Assembly: GCA_934746015.1 (NCBI GenBank)
Contig: CAKVEW010000015.1
Coordinates: forward strand, 5,843-69,842
Direction of reading: 5' to 3'
From: an uncultured Clostridium sp.
Lineage (GTDB): Bacteria; Bacillota; Clostridia; Clostridiales; Clostridiaceae
Length of the DNA: 64,000 nucleotides
This document shows, one piece after another, positions 8,526-18,060 of the stretch. Within the stretch, counting starts at the first letter, position 1, and the number at the start of each line of letters is the position of its first letter. A program made the position numbers and the translations under genes. The notes beneath the pieces are model-generated. The model did no database searches and was not told the DNA's origin. It saw nothing but the letters and a program-made list of their open reading frames with translations.

Positions 8526-9368
8526 TTAATATAATCCTTCAAAGATTAAAGAATATAAATCATTATTAATTACATATTCTTCTGCCTTGCCTTCTTCTAA
8601 TGCTTCTGTTAAGTCAACATTAATAGGTAATTCACCAAGTAATGGTACTCCTAAATACTCAGCATGTTCTTCTGCTGATTTTTTACTAAATACTTTTATC
8701 TTAGTATCACAACCAGGACAGTTAATATAAGACATATTTTCGATAACTCCTCTTATAGGTAATGGCATCTTATTTGCCATGGCTATAACCTTCTTAACTA
8801 TCATAGATACCATATCTTGTGGTGTCGATACTATTATAAGTTCTGTTATAGGGAAACTTTGCATAACAGTTAAAGTTATATCTGAAGTTCCAGGTGGCAT
8901 ATCAATTAATAAGTAATCTAGATCCTCCCAAACAGTATCTGTATATAATTGGGTTAAAACACTACTTACTATAGGTCCCCTCCATACTACAGGATCATCC
9001 TCTTTAGGGATTAGTAAGTTCATAGATAAAACTTTTACTCCACCCTTAGATTGAACTGGATAATATTTAAAATTATTTTCATCTATTGGTTCAATATGTG
9101 CTCTTTTATCATTTATACCAAAGAATCTAGGCATAGATGGACCTGTAATATCGGCATCTAATACCCCTACCTTATAACCTTTTTTTCTTAATGTACTTGC
9201 TAGTATCCCTGTAACAGTAGATTTACCTACTCCACCTTTACCACTTATTACTCCTATAACATTTTTTATTACACCATATTTGGGTTTTAATTTTCCAGAG
9301 CCTTTTTGCTCAAAATTTAAAACTTTTTTTGGTTTTTCTTGATTATGGGAAGTTGAAACACTTGACAT
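8526..9368 (-). CDS. Mrp/NBP35 family Fe-S cluster carrier ATPase
   Basis: A 280-residue P-loop ATPase of the ApbC/Mrp family that carries and transfers Fe-S clusters in the cytoplasm. The deviant Walker A motif GKGGVGKST is near residue 46, DMPPGTSD follows, and the cluster-binding CxxC is seen as NCPGC near residue 221. The start is taken at ATG 9368, five bases from a perfect GGAGGTG; an upstream in-frame start would put that site inside the coding region. The gene starts 11 bp after the lipoprotein stop codon, so they may be co-transcribed. Confidence 0.92.
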   Translation of the reverse strand: MSSVSTSHNQEKPKKVLNFEQKGSGKLKPKYGVIKNVIGVISGKGGVGKSTVTGILASTLRKKGYKVGVLDADITGPSMPRFFGINDKRAHIEPIDENNFKYYPVQSKGGVKVLSMNLLIPKEDDPVVWRGPIVSSVLTQLYTDTVWEDLDYLLIDMPPGTSDITLTVMQSFPITELIIVSTPQDMVSMIVKKVIAMANKMPLPIRGVIENMSYINCPGCDTKIKVFSKKSAEEHAEYLGVPLLGELPINVDLTEALEEGKAEEYVINNDLYSLIFEGLY

Positions 9369-9379
9369 AATAACACCTC

Positions 9380-10219
9380 CTACCAATTTTTTTGTACATC
9401 TTTAGGAAGTTCATCTTCCTTGTAGATATTAATATTCCATTCTTTATATTGATTTTCTCCAACTATATAATAGTAATATTCAGTATTCTCTTTCTTATCT
9501 TCTACAGTTATATTACTCTTATATTCAGTTGTGCTATGCCCTCTATTTTTTATCCTTATTATAATGTCAAAATCACTTGCATTATTATCTATCATTTCAA
9601 TATTAGGTGCTGTCTTTTTGGCCTTTTGTAAGAAACTTTCTAAATCAGTAGAGAATATATATTTTAAGCAATCTACATCATCTTTAATATCTATTCCAAC
9701 TTTTCTATCTTTATAGTCTAAAGTCTTACTTAACTTGTTTATAACATCTAAAATTGGTTGATAATATATGTATTCAAAATCTCTTGGTTTTCTTATTATT
9801 GATAAATTTTGAAGAATTCCTTCATCAAGCCTTTTTGAAACAGTAAAACTAGTTTCGTCATTATAAAAGTTTCCTTCATATGCTCCAACCACATAATTAT
9901 ACTGTTTTATTTCATCCCCCATTTTAATTTCAAATATGTAATCTGGTTGTAAGTCTGATTTAACTTCACTAACCTTAGCCTTTGATAAAAGATTATACAT
10001 ATTTTCTATGGCCTTTTCATCTGTTACAAGAAATTTAAAAGATTTGTCTCTAATACTTTGAATACTTATTTGATCTACTTGTGCAACATTGTTAAAATAA
10101 TTATTTTTATTTTTAAAACCACTTTTTATATTATCTACAACTCCACATGACGATAAATTAATTGATAATATAACCATTAATGTAGTTATCAAATATTTTG
10201 TTACTTTTTTCAATAACAT
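9380..10219 (-). CDS. Hypothetical lipoprotein
   Basis: A 279-residue protein with a type II signal peptide: a basic start, a hydrophobic core and the lipobox LSSC around residues 22-25. It should be anchored to the outer face of the membrane. The rest is soluble and charged, with no motif I recognise. The sequence does not show repeats or catalytic signatures. Its stop codon overlaps the region feeding the Mrp gene ribosome binding site, which suggests read-through into that gene. Confidence 0.7.
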   Translation of the reverse strand: MLLKKVTKYLITTLMVILSINLSSCGVVDNIKSGFKNKNNYFNNVAQVDQISIQSIRDKSFKFLVTDEKAIENMYNLLSKAKVSEVKSDLQPDYIFEIKMGDEIKQYNYVVGAYEGNFYNDETSFTVSKRLDEGILQNLSIIRKPRDFEYIYYQPILDVINKLSKTLDYKDRKVGIDIKDDVDCLKYIFSTDLESFLQKAKKTAPNIEMIDNNASDFDIIIRIKNRGHSTTEYKSNITVEDKKENTEYYYYIVGENQYKEWNINIYKEDELPKDVQKNW

Positions 10220-10265
10220 CCTTCCCCTCTATATAAAGGTTATCCCTACAATTCATTATAATTAA

Positions 10266-10293
10266 TTAGGAGAAGTATTTACTTCTCCTAATT
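10266..10293 (-). terminator. Hairpin between two envelope genes
   Basis: A perfect ATTAGGAGAAGTA inverted repeat lies in the gap between the genes at 10345 and 10219. It probably ends the upstream minus-strand transcript; the T-tract is weak. Confidence 0.5.
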
Positions 10294-10344
10294 ATAAATA
10301 AATTATAATACTTTAACTCTTTAATAGCAAATCTTATTCAACCT

Positions 10345-10851
10345 TTAACTAAAGCTCATTGCTATATAATCAAAAACTACCTTTATACTTTTCTTTTCCT
10401 TGCCTTCCCTATAAGAAAATTTAATTATAAGAACTTTTCCCTCTGAGTAATCTCTAATATAGTAATTACTAATATTTTTTTCATTACTTTCAACTATAAG
10501 ATTCCATTTATAAATGTCTTCAATATTTTTACTACTAATTATATCTCCTTTTATATTCCTATAAATAGTTTCTATATCACTATTTACAATGGATATACTT
10601 CCATATATATCTTCCATATTATTGAAGGTAGCAATGATATCATCTTTTTCATTATTTACATTATCTATATACCATCCACTTGGTAATGAAAAACTATACT
10701 TTCCCTCTCTCAATATATTCTTATTAAAACTCTCGATATTATTATTTGATATTGCAATTTCTTCTATATCTCTTATAAATAAGTTTTTCATTAATACTAT
10801 AACTACCATAAGAATTGCCGTTAGGATGATGGTGTAGACTTTTTTATTCAT
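10345..10851 (-). CDS. Hypothetical membrane-anchored protein
   Basis: A 168-residue protein with one N-terminal transmembrane segment (residues ~5-25) and an extracytoplasmic domain that begins with FSLPSGW, a phrase common at the start of PsbP/Mog1-like small domains in Firmicutes. No function can be given. It lies 42 bp after the gene at 10894-12300 and may share its transcript. Confidence 0.6.
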   Translation of the reverse strand: MNKKVYTIILTAILMVVIVLMKNLFIRDIEEIAISNNNIESFNKNILREGKYSFSLPSGWYIDNVNNEKDDIIATFNNMEDIYGSISIVNSDIETIYRNIKGDIISSKNIEDIYKWNLIVESNEKNISNYYIRDYSEGKVLIIKFSYREGKEKKSIKVVFDYIAMSFS

Positions 10852-10893
10852 TTAATATACTCATCAGGACATATAAGTACATTTTGTTTATAC

Positions 10894-12300
10894 CTATTTC
10901 ATAGGTACAACAACTGTTGAATTTTTAAAATCATAGAACATTAGCCAACATCCCATTCCATCTCTAGATTCATCCGAAACCCATGTTACAAATCCAGTCT
11001 TTCCTTCATATGGTTGTTCATCCTTATTCTTTTCTCCTGGAATTCCATATACAATATATCTTAAATTCCCTTCTTTATCACATTTATATCCTAAGATAAA
11101 GTGCTTATGCTTTCTTATATAAGGATAATAGTTAAGCATTGGATAATATGCTACTGCATATCTATTATAGTTAGACATATTACACATTTCATGTAAATCG
11201 TTGACTGATACTCTATACCACTTACAGAATTTAATTTCATTATATTTTTCTCTAAAATTTTCAAATCCACTGGCTATGCTTTCAAAGTATTCACCAACAC
11301 TACCTCTAATTTTAAACTCACTATTTTCTTCTTCTAATTTTTCTTCATATTCATCAAATTTATTTTTTAAATAACCTCTATTTAAATCTTCAATTCCGTA
11401 TAAACTTCCTTCTATACTACTATTAAAAGGATTTTCATTATAGTTTTGTTTTATAAATGGATTATTCTCATCATCTACTGGTTCACTTATTTCATCATCT
11501 GCTTCTTCAATACTTCTAGTTTCTGTCTCATCAATATCTAGTTCTTCCCTAATGACTTCTTCTTCAACTACTACTTTATTCTCTTCTTCAATCACTTCAT
11601 TTTCTATCTTTTCTTCAATGATTTCATTTTGTATATCTACTTCACTTCTAACCTCTTCTTCTTTAAGTTCAATTTCTTTTTCTACTTGTACTACTTCTTC
11701 TTGTTCTACTTGCACTACTTCTTCTTTTTCTACGTCTCTTTCAACATCTATTTTTTCTTCTAAAGAATCTGTAGATTTAATATCTTCTTCTCCCCTATGT
11801 TTGCTTTTCTTCTTTTTCTCATCTTTCTTAATATACTCCATTTTATCCTTGAATTTATTATGGCTACAATCTACCATTTTATAATTTTTCCAACTATCAC
11901 TTGGCTGCTCACCATTAATAAATCCACACATAACTATTATAGGAATACCATTTTTTTCTTTTCCTATGGCCGCTCCTGAAATCTTATCATAGGGTATTCC
12001 AAGTCCTGCTATATTATCCAGTGGATATTCCTTTGTTATTTCTGCCTTACCACCATCTGATACTAATATCTTACCTAAATTCAATATTTTTTTCATATCC
12101 TTCTTATTGCATATAGCTAAAATACAATATTCTTCTTCATCCCTTCTTAGATTTTGAGCATAAAAAGAAATCTTGCAAGAATTCCCTTTTGCCTCTATCT
12201 TTGAATATCCTGATAAGGTTTTGTCGTTTGAATTGGAGTAACCTCTTTCATCCTCTTGTAAAATAATAAAATTTCTATACAGCTTATTTAATTGTGACAA
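10894..12300 (-). CDS. Hypothetical protein with acidic low-complexity middle
   Basis: A 468-residue cytoplasmic-looking protein with no signal peptide. Three parts are visible: an N-terminal globular domain (~1-145), a Glu/Val-rich repetitive linker (~160-330), and a conserved-looking aromatic C-terminal domain (~340-468) rich in Tyr and Trp. I recall similar unnamed proteins near ksgA in clostridia but cannot assign a function. The two-domain-plus-acidic-linker layout resembles spore coat or morphogenetic proteins, but this is only a guess. The gene is separated from ksgA by a terminator. Confidence 0.6.
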   Translation of the reverse strand: MSQLNKLYRNFIILQEDERGYSNSNDKTLSGYSKIEAKGNSCKISFYAQNLRRDEEEYCILAICNKKDMKKILNLGKILVSDGGKAEITKEYPLDNIAGLGIPYDKISGAAIGKEKNGIPIIVMCGFINGEQPSDSWKNYKMVDCSHNKFKDKMEYIKKDEKKKKSKHRGEEDIKSTDSLEEKIDVERDVEKEEVVQVEQEEVVQVEKEIELKEEEVRSEVDIQNEIIEEKIENEVIEEENKVVVEEEVIREELDIDETETRSIEEADDEISEPVDDENNPFIKQNYNENPFNSSIEGSLYGIEDLNRGYLKNKFDEYEEKLEEENSEFKIRGSVGEYFESIASGFENFREKYNEIKFCKWYRVSVNDLHEMCNMSNYNRYAVAYYPMLNYYPYIRKHKHFILGYKCDKEGNLRYIVYGIPGEKNKDEQPYEGKTGFVTWVSDESRDGMGCWLMFYDFKNSTVVVPMK

Positions 12301-12370
12301 ACCTTTAGAACCTCCATTTTACATTAATTCAATACATTATATGCTACTCATATCTAAATATGTTAAAAAT

Positions 12371-12417
12371 AAAACTCGTGAGATTTTTGTATTTTACTCC
12401 AAATTTCTCACGAGTTT
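12371..12417 (-). terminator. Terminator after ksgA
   Basis: An AACTCGTGAGA/TCTCACGAGTT stem followed on the minus strand by TTTATTTTT, directly past the ksgA stop codon. Confidence 0.75.
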
Positions 12418-12422
12418 ATTAG

Positions 12423-13274
12423 CTATTTTAATTTAAGGTATTTATTAATCTTATCAGATAATGTAGCAAATTCATCTATAGTTAGGGTTTCTCCCCTTCT
12501 CTTTGGGTCAATATCTGCTTCTTTAAATGCTAGTTCTAAGTTTTCCTTAGATAATCCAATATTTTTAACTCCATTCCAAAGAGTTTTTCGTCTCATATTA
12601 AATGAACTTCTTATTATTTCAAAAAATAACTTTTCATTTTCCACCTTTACCTTAGGCTCTTCTAATCTATCTAATCTAATTACAATAGAATCCACTTTAG
12701 GTCTAGGGATAAAGCATTGTGGTGGTACTCTTCTTACTATTCTAGTATTGCAATAGTATTGAACTAATAAAGATAATGAACCATACTCTTTATTACCTGG
12801 CTCTGCATTCATTCTTTCAGCAACTTCTTTTTGAATCATTATAGTTAATGATTTAAAATTATAATTTTCCTTTAATAACTTAACTATAATTGGAGTTGTT
12901 ACATAATAAGGTAAGTTAGCAACTAACTTTACACTTTTCTCCTCTCCTATAACTTCATTAAAATCAACCTTTAAAGCATCTTTATGTATTAATGTAAATT
13001 TAGGATTATCTCCTATTTCCTGAGTTAATATAGGAATTAAATCATTATCTAATTCTATAGCAACAACTTTTTTTGCTTTATTTAATAATTGCGCTGTCAA
13101 AGTCCCAACGCCAGGTCCTATTTCTATAACTAAGTCATTTTCATCTACTTCTGCACCTAAGACTATATCCCTTGGTACTGAATCATCAACTAAGAAGTTT
13201 TGTCCTAGACTCTTTGAAAACTTAAAGTTATATTTTTTGACTAATTCAGCAGTTTTTACATCTTTAATTTCCAC
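12423..13274 (-). CDS. rsmA: 16S rRNA (adenine1518/1519-N6)-dimethyltransferase
   Basis: KsgA/RsmA dimethylates two adjacent adenines in the 16S rRNA 3' hairpin during small-subunit maturation. The 283-residue length is normal. Motifs seen are QNFLVD at the start, the SAM-binding [10 protein letters not shown], and the adenine-site [10 protein letters not shown]. It starts at a GTG whose G is the last base of the rnmV stop codon (TAGTG), so it is translationally coupled to rnmV. This pairing is conserved across Firmicutes. Confidence 0.96.
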   Translation of the reverse strand: MEIKDVKTAELVKKYNFKFSKSLGQNFLVDDSVPRDIVLGAEVDENDLVIEIGPGVGTLTAQLLNKAKKVVAIELDNDLIPILTQEIGDNPKFTLIHKDALKVDFNEVIGEEKSVKLVANLPYYVTTPIIVKLLKENYNFKSLTIMIQKEVAERMNAEPGNKEYGSLSLLVQYYCNTRIVRRVPPQCFIPRPKVDSIVIRLDRLEEPKVKVENEKLFFEIIRSSFNMRRKTLWNGVKNIGLSKENLELAFKEADIDPKRRGETLTIDEFATLSDKINKYLKLK

Positions 13275-13828
13275 TACTTAACCACTCCTAGACTTTTTTC
13301 TATTTTTTCTATTGCTGTAATAAATTCTTCCTTACTTATAGAATACTTATTTAATCTAATTAACATTTGATTTGCATTTCCATAACCGATTCCAAGTTCT
13401 TTTCCTAACATTAATCTTCTCTTTTTAGAATTGATATCTCCTGTTAACTTAAAATAAAACATATCTTCTGAAGTAAATATTTCTTCAATTACCTCTTCTG
13501 ATACCTTTGCTCTATTTAATGCTTCAATTATTACTTTTGGAGATGCATTTTCAACTCCAATATCATCACCTTTAATTCCGTCCTCTTGAGCAATATATGC
13601 ATGTTTTATTCCCTTAACTCTTTTTGCTATTATATTTCTTATTTTTTCTCCTGCAAAATCTGGATCCGTTAATACTATTACGCCTTTTCTCTTTTGAGCT
13701 TCCTTTATTCTCTCTATAACTTTAGCATTTATTCCAAAGCCTCCTACAGCTATAACTTCCGCATCCACTGCTTGCTTAACTGCTGTAATATCATCTCTGC
13801 CTTCAACTACAATAACTTCCTTTATCAA
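13274..13828 (-). CDS. rnmV: Ribonuclease M5 (5S rRNA maturation)
   Basis: RNase M5 is a Toprim-domain nuclease that makes both final cuts in 5S rRNA precursors in Firmicutes. The 184-residue protein opens with the Toprim glutamate motif VVEGRDD and has DPDFAG as the acidic pair of the active site. It begins at a TTG (13828) with AAGGAAG eight bases upstream. It overlaps the ksgA start by one base, as in the conserved tatD-yabE-rnmV-ksgA order. Confidence 0.95.
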   Translation of the reverse strand: MIKEVIVVEGRDDITAVKQAVDAEVIAVGGFGINAKVIERIKEAQKRKGVIVLTDPDFAGEKIRNIIAKRVKGIKHAYIAQEDGIKGDDIGVENASPKVIIEALNRAKVSEEVIEEIFTSEDMFYFKLTGDINSKKRRLMLGKELGIGYGNANQMLIRLNKYSISKEEFITAIEKIEKSLGVVK

Positions 13829-13910
13829 AATATTAACTTCCTTTCTCCAATATACCTAAGTAATAATTTATCCTTATCTATCTATTATGTCAAACTATAT
13901 TAATAAGAAT

Positions 13911-13940
13911 AAAAAGGATGCTCTTAAGAGCATCCTTTTT
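13911..13940 (-). terminator. Terminator after the yabE-like gene
   Basis: A perfect AAAAAGGATGCTCTT palindromic hairpin ending in a T5 tract, two codons past the stop. It separates the yabE-like gene from rnmV. Confidence 0.85.
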
Positions 13941-13943
13941 ATT

Positions 13944-14996
13944 CTACCATTCTCCTGGATAAGCTAAAATATAAACAGGAACATTATATTTTCTTCCCCA
14001 GCTGTTAATTGCTTCTTCATTAGAATTAACATATACATCAACGATATTACCTTTTATAGCTCCACCAGTGTCTGCCGCTATTGCTTTACCGTATCCCTCA
14101 ACATATACTAATGATCCTAGTGGGATAACTCTTGGATCTACTGCTATAGTACTAATTCCATTTGGATCTCTTACAGGCACAGTTCCTGTTGCTGTAACCC
14201 CGCCACCACTATACGCCGTAGATTCTACATATAAAACGCTCTTATAATTTAATAGTTGCCCATCTCTACTTGCGAATGTTCTTCTAGTTCCTTGTGTAAC
14301 TATTTTGTTCACTGGTTCTACTACTACTTTTGAGCTTTTAACAGTTTTTGAAAATTCTTTTCCGTTTTTATATACAACCTCGTAAAGAACTTCCTTTTCT
14401 CCTGCTGCTCCTTCTTGCCTAATTTCTTCAAGACCAGTATCAAGATTTGAATCTTCTTCTACAACTACATCAAAACTAATAGCTTCTGAGGCTAAATGTT
14501 TTTTTATCTCAATCTTAACTAGATTTATCTGTAAGTCAGATGTAATCTTTGTATCTAATGCAGGTGTTATTTCATCTACTCCCTGATTAAATTCAATTCC
14601 TTGATCTTTAAGTTCTTCTTTTTCTACCTCTAGCATGTCTTCAATTGTGTCTTCTGCAGTATCTATTTTTGTCTTTTTATCTCCTACAGTCAACTCTACT
14701 GAAACAGCCCTTTTAATAGATATTGTATCTCCTTCAGATACATTACTATTTAAAGCTGGTTGAACTTTATCCTTAGGATTAACTATAACCCCTTGTGAAT
14801 CCAACACATCTTTAACAGTCCCTTTATATGTGACAAATGTTTCTTCTTTACCGTCTATTTTCATCGTTATAGTCTTTTTCATATTTACGAACGTCACTGA
14901 TATAATTACTAATGTAAGTAAAATAACTATCAGTATTTTTGCCTTTGGACCGTTAGAAAAGTTATTTTTCAGGTATTTTTTAATATTTTCTACCAT
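13944..14996 (-). CDS. YabE-like G5/3D-domain cell-wall protein
   Basis: A 350-residue membrane-anchored wall hydrolase related to B. subtilis YabE and to Rpf/Sps resuscitation factors. It has an N-terminal transmembrane helix (~20-37), two DUF348 repeats (~40-150), a G5 domain (~190-245) and a C-terminal 3D domain with the catalytic-type motif AADTGGAIKG (~305-314). The start is ATG 14996 behind GGGAGGAAG. A short open frame with its own strong ribosome binding site overlaps the start. The position between tatD and rnmV is conserved in Firmicutes. Confidence 0.9.
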   Translation of the reverse strand: MVENIKKYLKNNFSNGPKAKILIVILLTLVIISVTFVNMKKTITMKIDGKEETFVTYKGTVKDVLDSQGVIVNPKDKVQPALNSNVSEGDTISIKRAVSVELTVGDKKTKIDTAEDTIEDMLEVEKEELKDQGIEFNQGVDEITPALDTKITSDLQINLVKIEIKKHLASEAISFDVVVEEDSNLDTGLEEIRQEGAAGEKEVLYEVVYKNGKEFSKTVKSSKVVVEPVNKIVTQGTRRTFASRDGQLLNYKSVLYVESTAYSGGGVTATGTVPVRDPNGISTIAVDPRVIPLGSLVYVEGYGKAIAADTGGAIKGNIVDVYVNSNEEAINSWGRKYNVPVYILAYPGEW

Positions 14997-15060
14997 CTCT
15001 ACTTCCTCCCTTTGGCAAGAGCGTCTTTTGCATTATAATTGAATAAGTCGCTTCTGTCAA
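14980..15060 (-). CDS. Possible 26-codon leader peptide overlapping yabE
   Basis: A TTG at 15058-15060 lies six bases after a perfect AGGAGG. It opens a frame of 26 codons that contains the yabE ribosome binding site and ends 17 bases inside yabE, in another frame. Translation of it would cover and control access to the yabE start. There is no homology support; it is offered on signal quality and position alone. Confidence 0.3.
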   Translation of the reverse strand: MTEATYSIIMQKTLLPKGGSRDGRKY

Positions 15061-15227
15061 ATTAGACCTCCTGCATAAAAAAACTGTACTTAAAAAATGC
15101 AACCCTGTGCATAGTTAAATATAAATTATAAAAATAATAGCAATTTTACAGTTGTTTATCGAAAGTAGATTCTAGCTATAATTTTTCTTTAGTTAAAGAC
15201 TATATAGTAACATCTTATAATTGTACT

Positions 15228-16013
15228 TTATATATCTCTTACTATCAACCTCTTAAAATTCTCATTTACAGCTAAATTAACCTCTTTAGGCCCTAAATTT
15301 TTGATTTCAGCAATTTGTTCTATTATATAAGATATATAATCTGATTTATTCCTTTTTCCTCTGTTTGGCGTAGGTGCCATATATGGTGCATCTGTTTCTA
15401 CTAGTATTTTTTCCATAGGAATCTCACTTACCACTTCAACAATCCTCTTAGCATTTTTGAAGGTAACCACACCCCCAACTCCTATGTAGTAACCAAGTTT
15501 TATGCACTCCATTGCAAATTCTACACTTCCTGAAAAACAGTGAAGTATTCCCTTTACATTAGGAAATTCTTTAAGTATCTCCAATGTATCTCCATGTGCA
15601 TCTCTATCATGAATTACAACTGGTAAGTTTAACTTTTCTGCCAGTTTCATTTGTCTTCTGAATACTTCTCTTTGTACTTCTTTAGAAGGGTTTTCCTCCC
15701 AATAGTAGTCTAATCCAATTTCTCCTATTGCAAGTATCTTTTCATTTTTATTAATTAAAGTTACTATTTCACTTTCTACATCATCATTAAATTCATCAGC
15801 ATTTTCTGGATGTATTCCTAATGCTCCATAAATAAAATCATTTTCTATAGTTAAATTATATGTTTTCTCTATACTTTCATAACTTGATGCACAATTTAAT
15901 ATTAAAGCAACTCCATTTGATTTGATTTCTCTTAAAACATCTTCTCTGTCTTCATCAAAGGAGTTATCATCATAATGGGCATGTGTATCATATATTATAT
16001 ACTTATTTTCCAT
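15228..16013 (-). CDS. tatD: TatD family metal-dependent hydrolase
   Basis: A 261-residue TIM-barrel DNase of the TatD (YabD) family, thought to degrade or repair DNA 3' ends. The metal ligands are visible as THAHYDD near the start, EIGLDYYW, HDRDAHGD, HCFSG and ETDAPYMAP. The start is ATG 16013 with TTGGAGGT upstream. The gene belongs to the metG-tatD-yabE-rnmV-ksgA block, from which metG is here separated by the phosphate transporter and a second synthetase gene. Confidence 0.93.
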   Translation of the reverse strand: MENKYIIYDTHAHYDDNSFDEDREDVLREIKSNGVALILNCASSYESIEKTYNLTIENDFIYGALGIHPENADEFNDDVESEIVTLINKNEKILAIGEIGLDYYWEENPSKEVQREVFRRQMKLAEKLNLPVVIHDRDAHGDTLEILKEFPNVKGILHCFSGSVEFAMECIKLGYYIGVGGVVTFKNAKRIVEVVSEIPMEKILVETDAPYMAPTPNRGKRNKSDYISYIIEQIAEIKNLGPKEVNLAVNENFKRLIVRDI

Positions 16014-16143
16014 TTTTTATACCTCCAAATTTTTCATTATATTTATCATTATAGTACAAAAGTTTAAATAATAAACATAATTCCTTTAAATACATCATAA
16101 ATTAAGATATATATTATTCAATATATATAATTTAAACCTAAAG

Positions 16144-16167
16144 AAAAAACTCCTTTCGGAGTTTTTT
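16144..16167. terminator. Bidirectional-looking terminator
   Basis: An AAAAACTCC/GGAGTTTTT hairpin with A and T tracts on both sides, downstream of the phosphate transporter gene. Confidence 0.8.
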
Positions 16168-16217
16168 AATTTTAAAGTGAAAATTCCTTTTAATAGGCAT
16201 TTTCATAATTATATTTA

Positions 16218-17819
16218 CTATTTTCTTCCAGAGTGTCCAATGTTATTAGCATGGTCCCCTATTCTTTCTAAATTACTTATTAGATCTAAGAATACAACGC
16301 TAGATGCTGCTGAACAATGCTTTTCATTTAGTCTCTTTATATTATTTTCTCTAAGCTTCTTTTCTAATCTATCTATCTCTTCTTCTGCAACTTCTAGTGA
16401 TTTTGGCGCATCTAATTTTTTGTTATTATAACTATCTATTGCAATTTCTATAGCTTCAACAGTCTTATCAAATATTAATTTAAGTTCCTCTTTAGCTGTA
16501 TCTCCAAGATGAATTCCCTTACTCATCTTCTCCACTGCTAAATCTGCAATATTCTCTGCATGATCACCTATTCTCTCAATATCATTTATAACATGATAAG
16601 TTGAACTAAATAACTTAATATCTTCTTCTGGTAAATCTAATTGTGATAATTCAACTAAGTAATCTGTTATATCTTTCTCTAAAGCATTTATAATCTTTTC
16701 ATTTTTATATACTTTATCTACAGCTTCTTCACTATTTTCAGTAAATGCAGTCATTGATAGAATTACATTTTCCCTAGCTTTATTAGCCATTCTTAAAGTT
16801 TCTTTAAAGACTTGTCCATTTGCTACCACTGGAGTTTCTAAAAGCTTTTTATCTAAATATATAGCTCCTTCTTTTTCTATTTCTCCGTCACCAGGAAGTA
16901 TCATATTTACTAACTTAACTAAATATGAGGATAGTGGTAATAAAATTACTGTTACTGTTATATTAAATATTGTATGTGCATTAGCTACTTGTCTTGCTAC
17001 ACTTGGATCCGTTCCTTGGATAAAGCTTATAAATGGTTTTATAAATGGGAAGAAAATTATAGCTCCTATTGTATTAAATAGTAAGTGAACTATTGCTGCT
17101 TTTTTTGCAGTTCTATTTGCTCCCAATGATGCTAGTATTGCAGTAACGCAAGTTCCGATATTACATCCTAATATTACTGGAAATGCTAGGCTCATATCTA
17201 TAGCTCCTGTAGTTGCTAAAGCTACTAATATACCTGTAGTTGCTGATGAACTTTGTACAATCGCTGTCATAGCAAGTCCTGCAAGTAATCCCAATATGCT
17301 ATTATCCGCAACTACAATTACGAATTCCCTAAACCAAGTTGCTTCAGAAATTGGTTGCATAGCAGTTGACATAGCACTCATTCCTAAGAAAAGAATACCA
17401 AAACCTAATGCTATACTTGCTAAATCTCTAACCTTCTTCTTTTTTGCTATAAGTAATATTATAGCCCCTACACCCACAAATATTGGTGCAATTGCATCTA
17501 AATTAAAGGATACCATTTGTGCTGTTATTGTTGTTCCGATATTTGCTCCCATTATTACACCAGTTGCTTGAGCTAATGTCATTAACCCAGCACTTACGAA
17601 ACTAACTACCATAACAGTTGTTGCACTTGAGCTTTGAATTATTGCTGTAACTATCGCACCTACTAAAACTCCTATGTATTTATTACTTGTTAATCTTTCT
17701 AATATAGATTTTAGTCTTTCCCCTGCTGCATTTTCTAATCCATCTCCCATTAGCTTCATTCCATATAAGAACATACCTAATCCGCCAATAAGACCTGTTA
17801 AAATAGAAAAACTATTCAT
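16218..17819 (-). CDS. Na/Pi cotransporter family protein with PhoU-like tail
   Basis: A 533-residue inner-membrane phosphate:sodium symporter of the NptA/YjbB type. The two inverted PNaS repeats are marked by QSSSATT motifs near residues 62 and 188. The C-terminal ~190 residues form a PhoU-like helical domain with the repeated signature ERIGDHA seen twice. The start is ATG 17819 behind AAGGAG. The upstream region contains three TTAACA-type repeats spaced 11 bp apart, so phosphate-starvation control by PhoP is likely. It interrupts the usual metG-tatD linkage. Confidence 0.93.
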   Translation of the reverse strand: MNSFSILTGLIGGLGMFLYGMKLMGDGLENAAGERLKSILERLTSNKYIGVLVGAIVTAIIQSSSATTVMVVSFVSAGLMTLAQATGVIMGANIGTTITAQMVSFNLDAIAPIFVGVGAIILLIAKKKKVRDLASIALGFGILFLGMSAMSTAMQPISEATWFREFVIVVADNSILGLLAGLAMTAIVQSSSATTGILVALATTGAIDMSLAFPVILGCNIGTCVTAILASLGANRTAKKAAIVHLLFNTIGAIIFFPFIKPFISFIQGTDPSVARQVANAHTIFNITVTVILLPLSSYLVKLVNMILPGDGEIEKEGAIYLDKKLLETPVVANGQVFKETLRMANKARENVILSMTAFTENSEEAVDKVYKNEKIINALEKDITDYLVELSQLDLPEEDIKLFSSTYHVINDIERIGDHAENIADLAVEKMSKGIHLGDTAKEELKLIFDKTVEAIEIAIDSYNNKKLDAPKSLEVAEEEIDRLEKKLRENNIKRLNEKHCSAASSVVFLDLISNLERIGDHANNIGHSGRK

Positions 17820-17851
17820 TAATATTCTCCTTGCTAAATTAATACTTTTTG

Positions 17852-17879
17852 TTAATGTAAAATTAACATTTTGTTAACA
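17852..17879 (+). promoter_or_regulatory. Pho-box-like array upstream of the phosphate transporter
   Basis: TTAATG, TTAACA and TTAACA start at 17852, 17863 and 17874, each separated by 5 bp, so they repeat every 11 bp. This is the pattern known for PhoP binding in Bacillus (TT(A/C/T)ACA repeats with 5-bp spacers). The array ends 33 bp upstream of the transporter start codon. No binding data are available. Confidence 0.6.
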
Positions 17880-18060
17880 AATTTAATATACAACGATTAC
17901 CTTGAAATGTAAATATTAATTATATGTTAAATTTTCTTAACATATATATTATTCATATTTTATTTATTTTTTTGTCACAAGACTGTCATAATAATGATAT
18001 ATCATAGTACTTGTAAAGTAGTTAAAGCATTATTATTTACCCCTAAAACCATCTAATGGT

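Noticed and set aside
9392..9631. Hydrophobic plus-strand frame that could look like a small membrane protein.
   Set aside because: It is antisense to the lipoprotein gene and lacks a ribosome binding site.
11552..11884. Serine/threonine-rich plus-strand open frame.
   Set aside because: It is the reverse complement of the Glu-rich linker of the minus-strand protein; the composition alone keeps it open.
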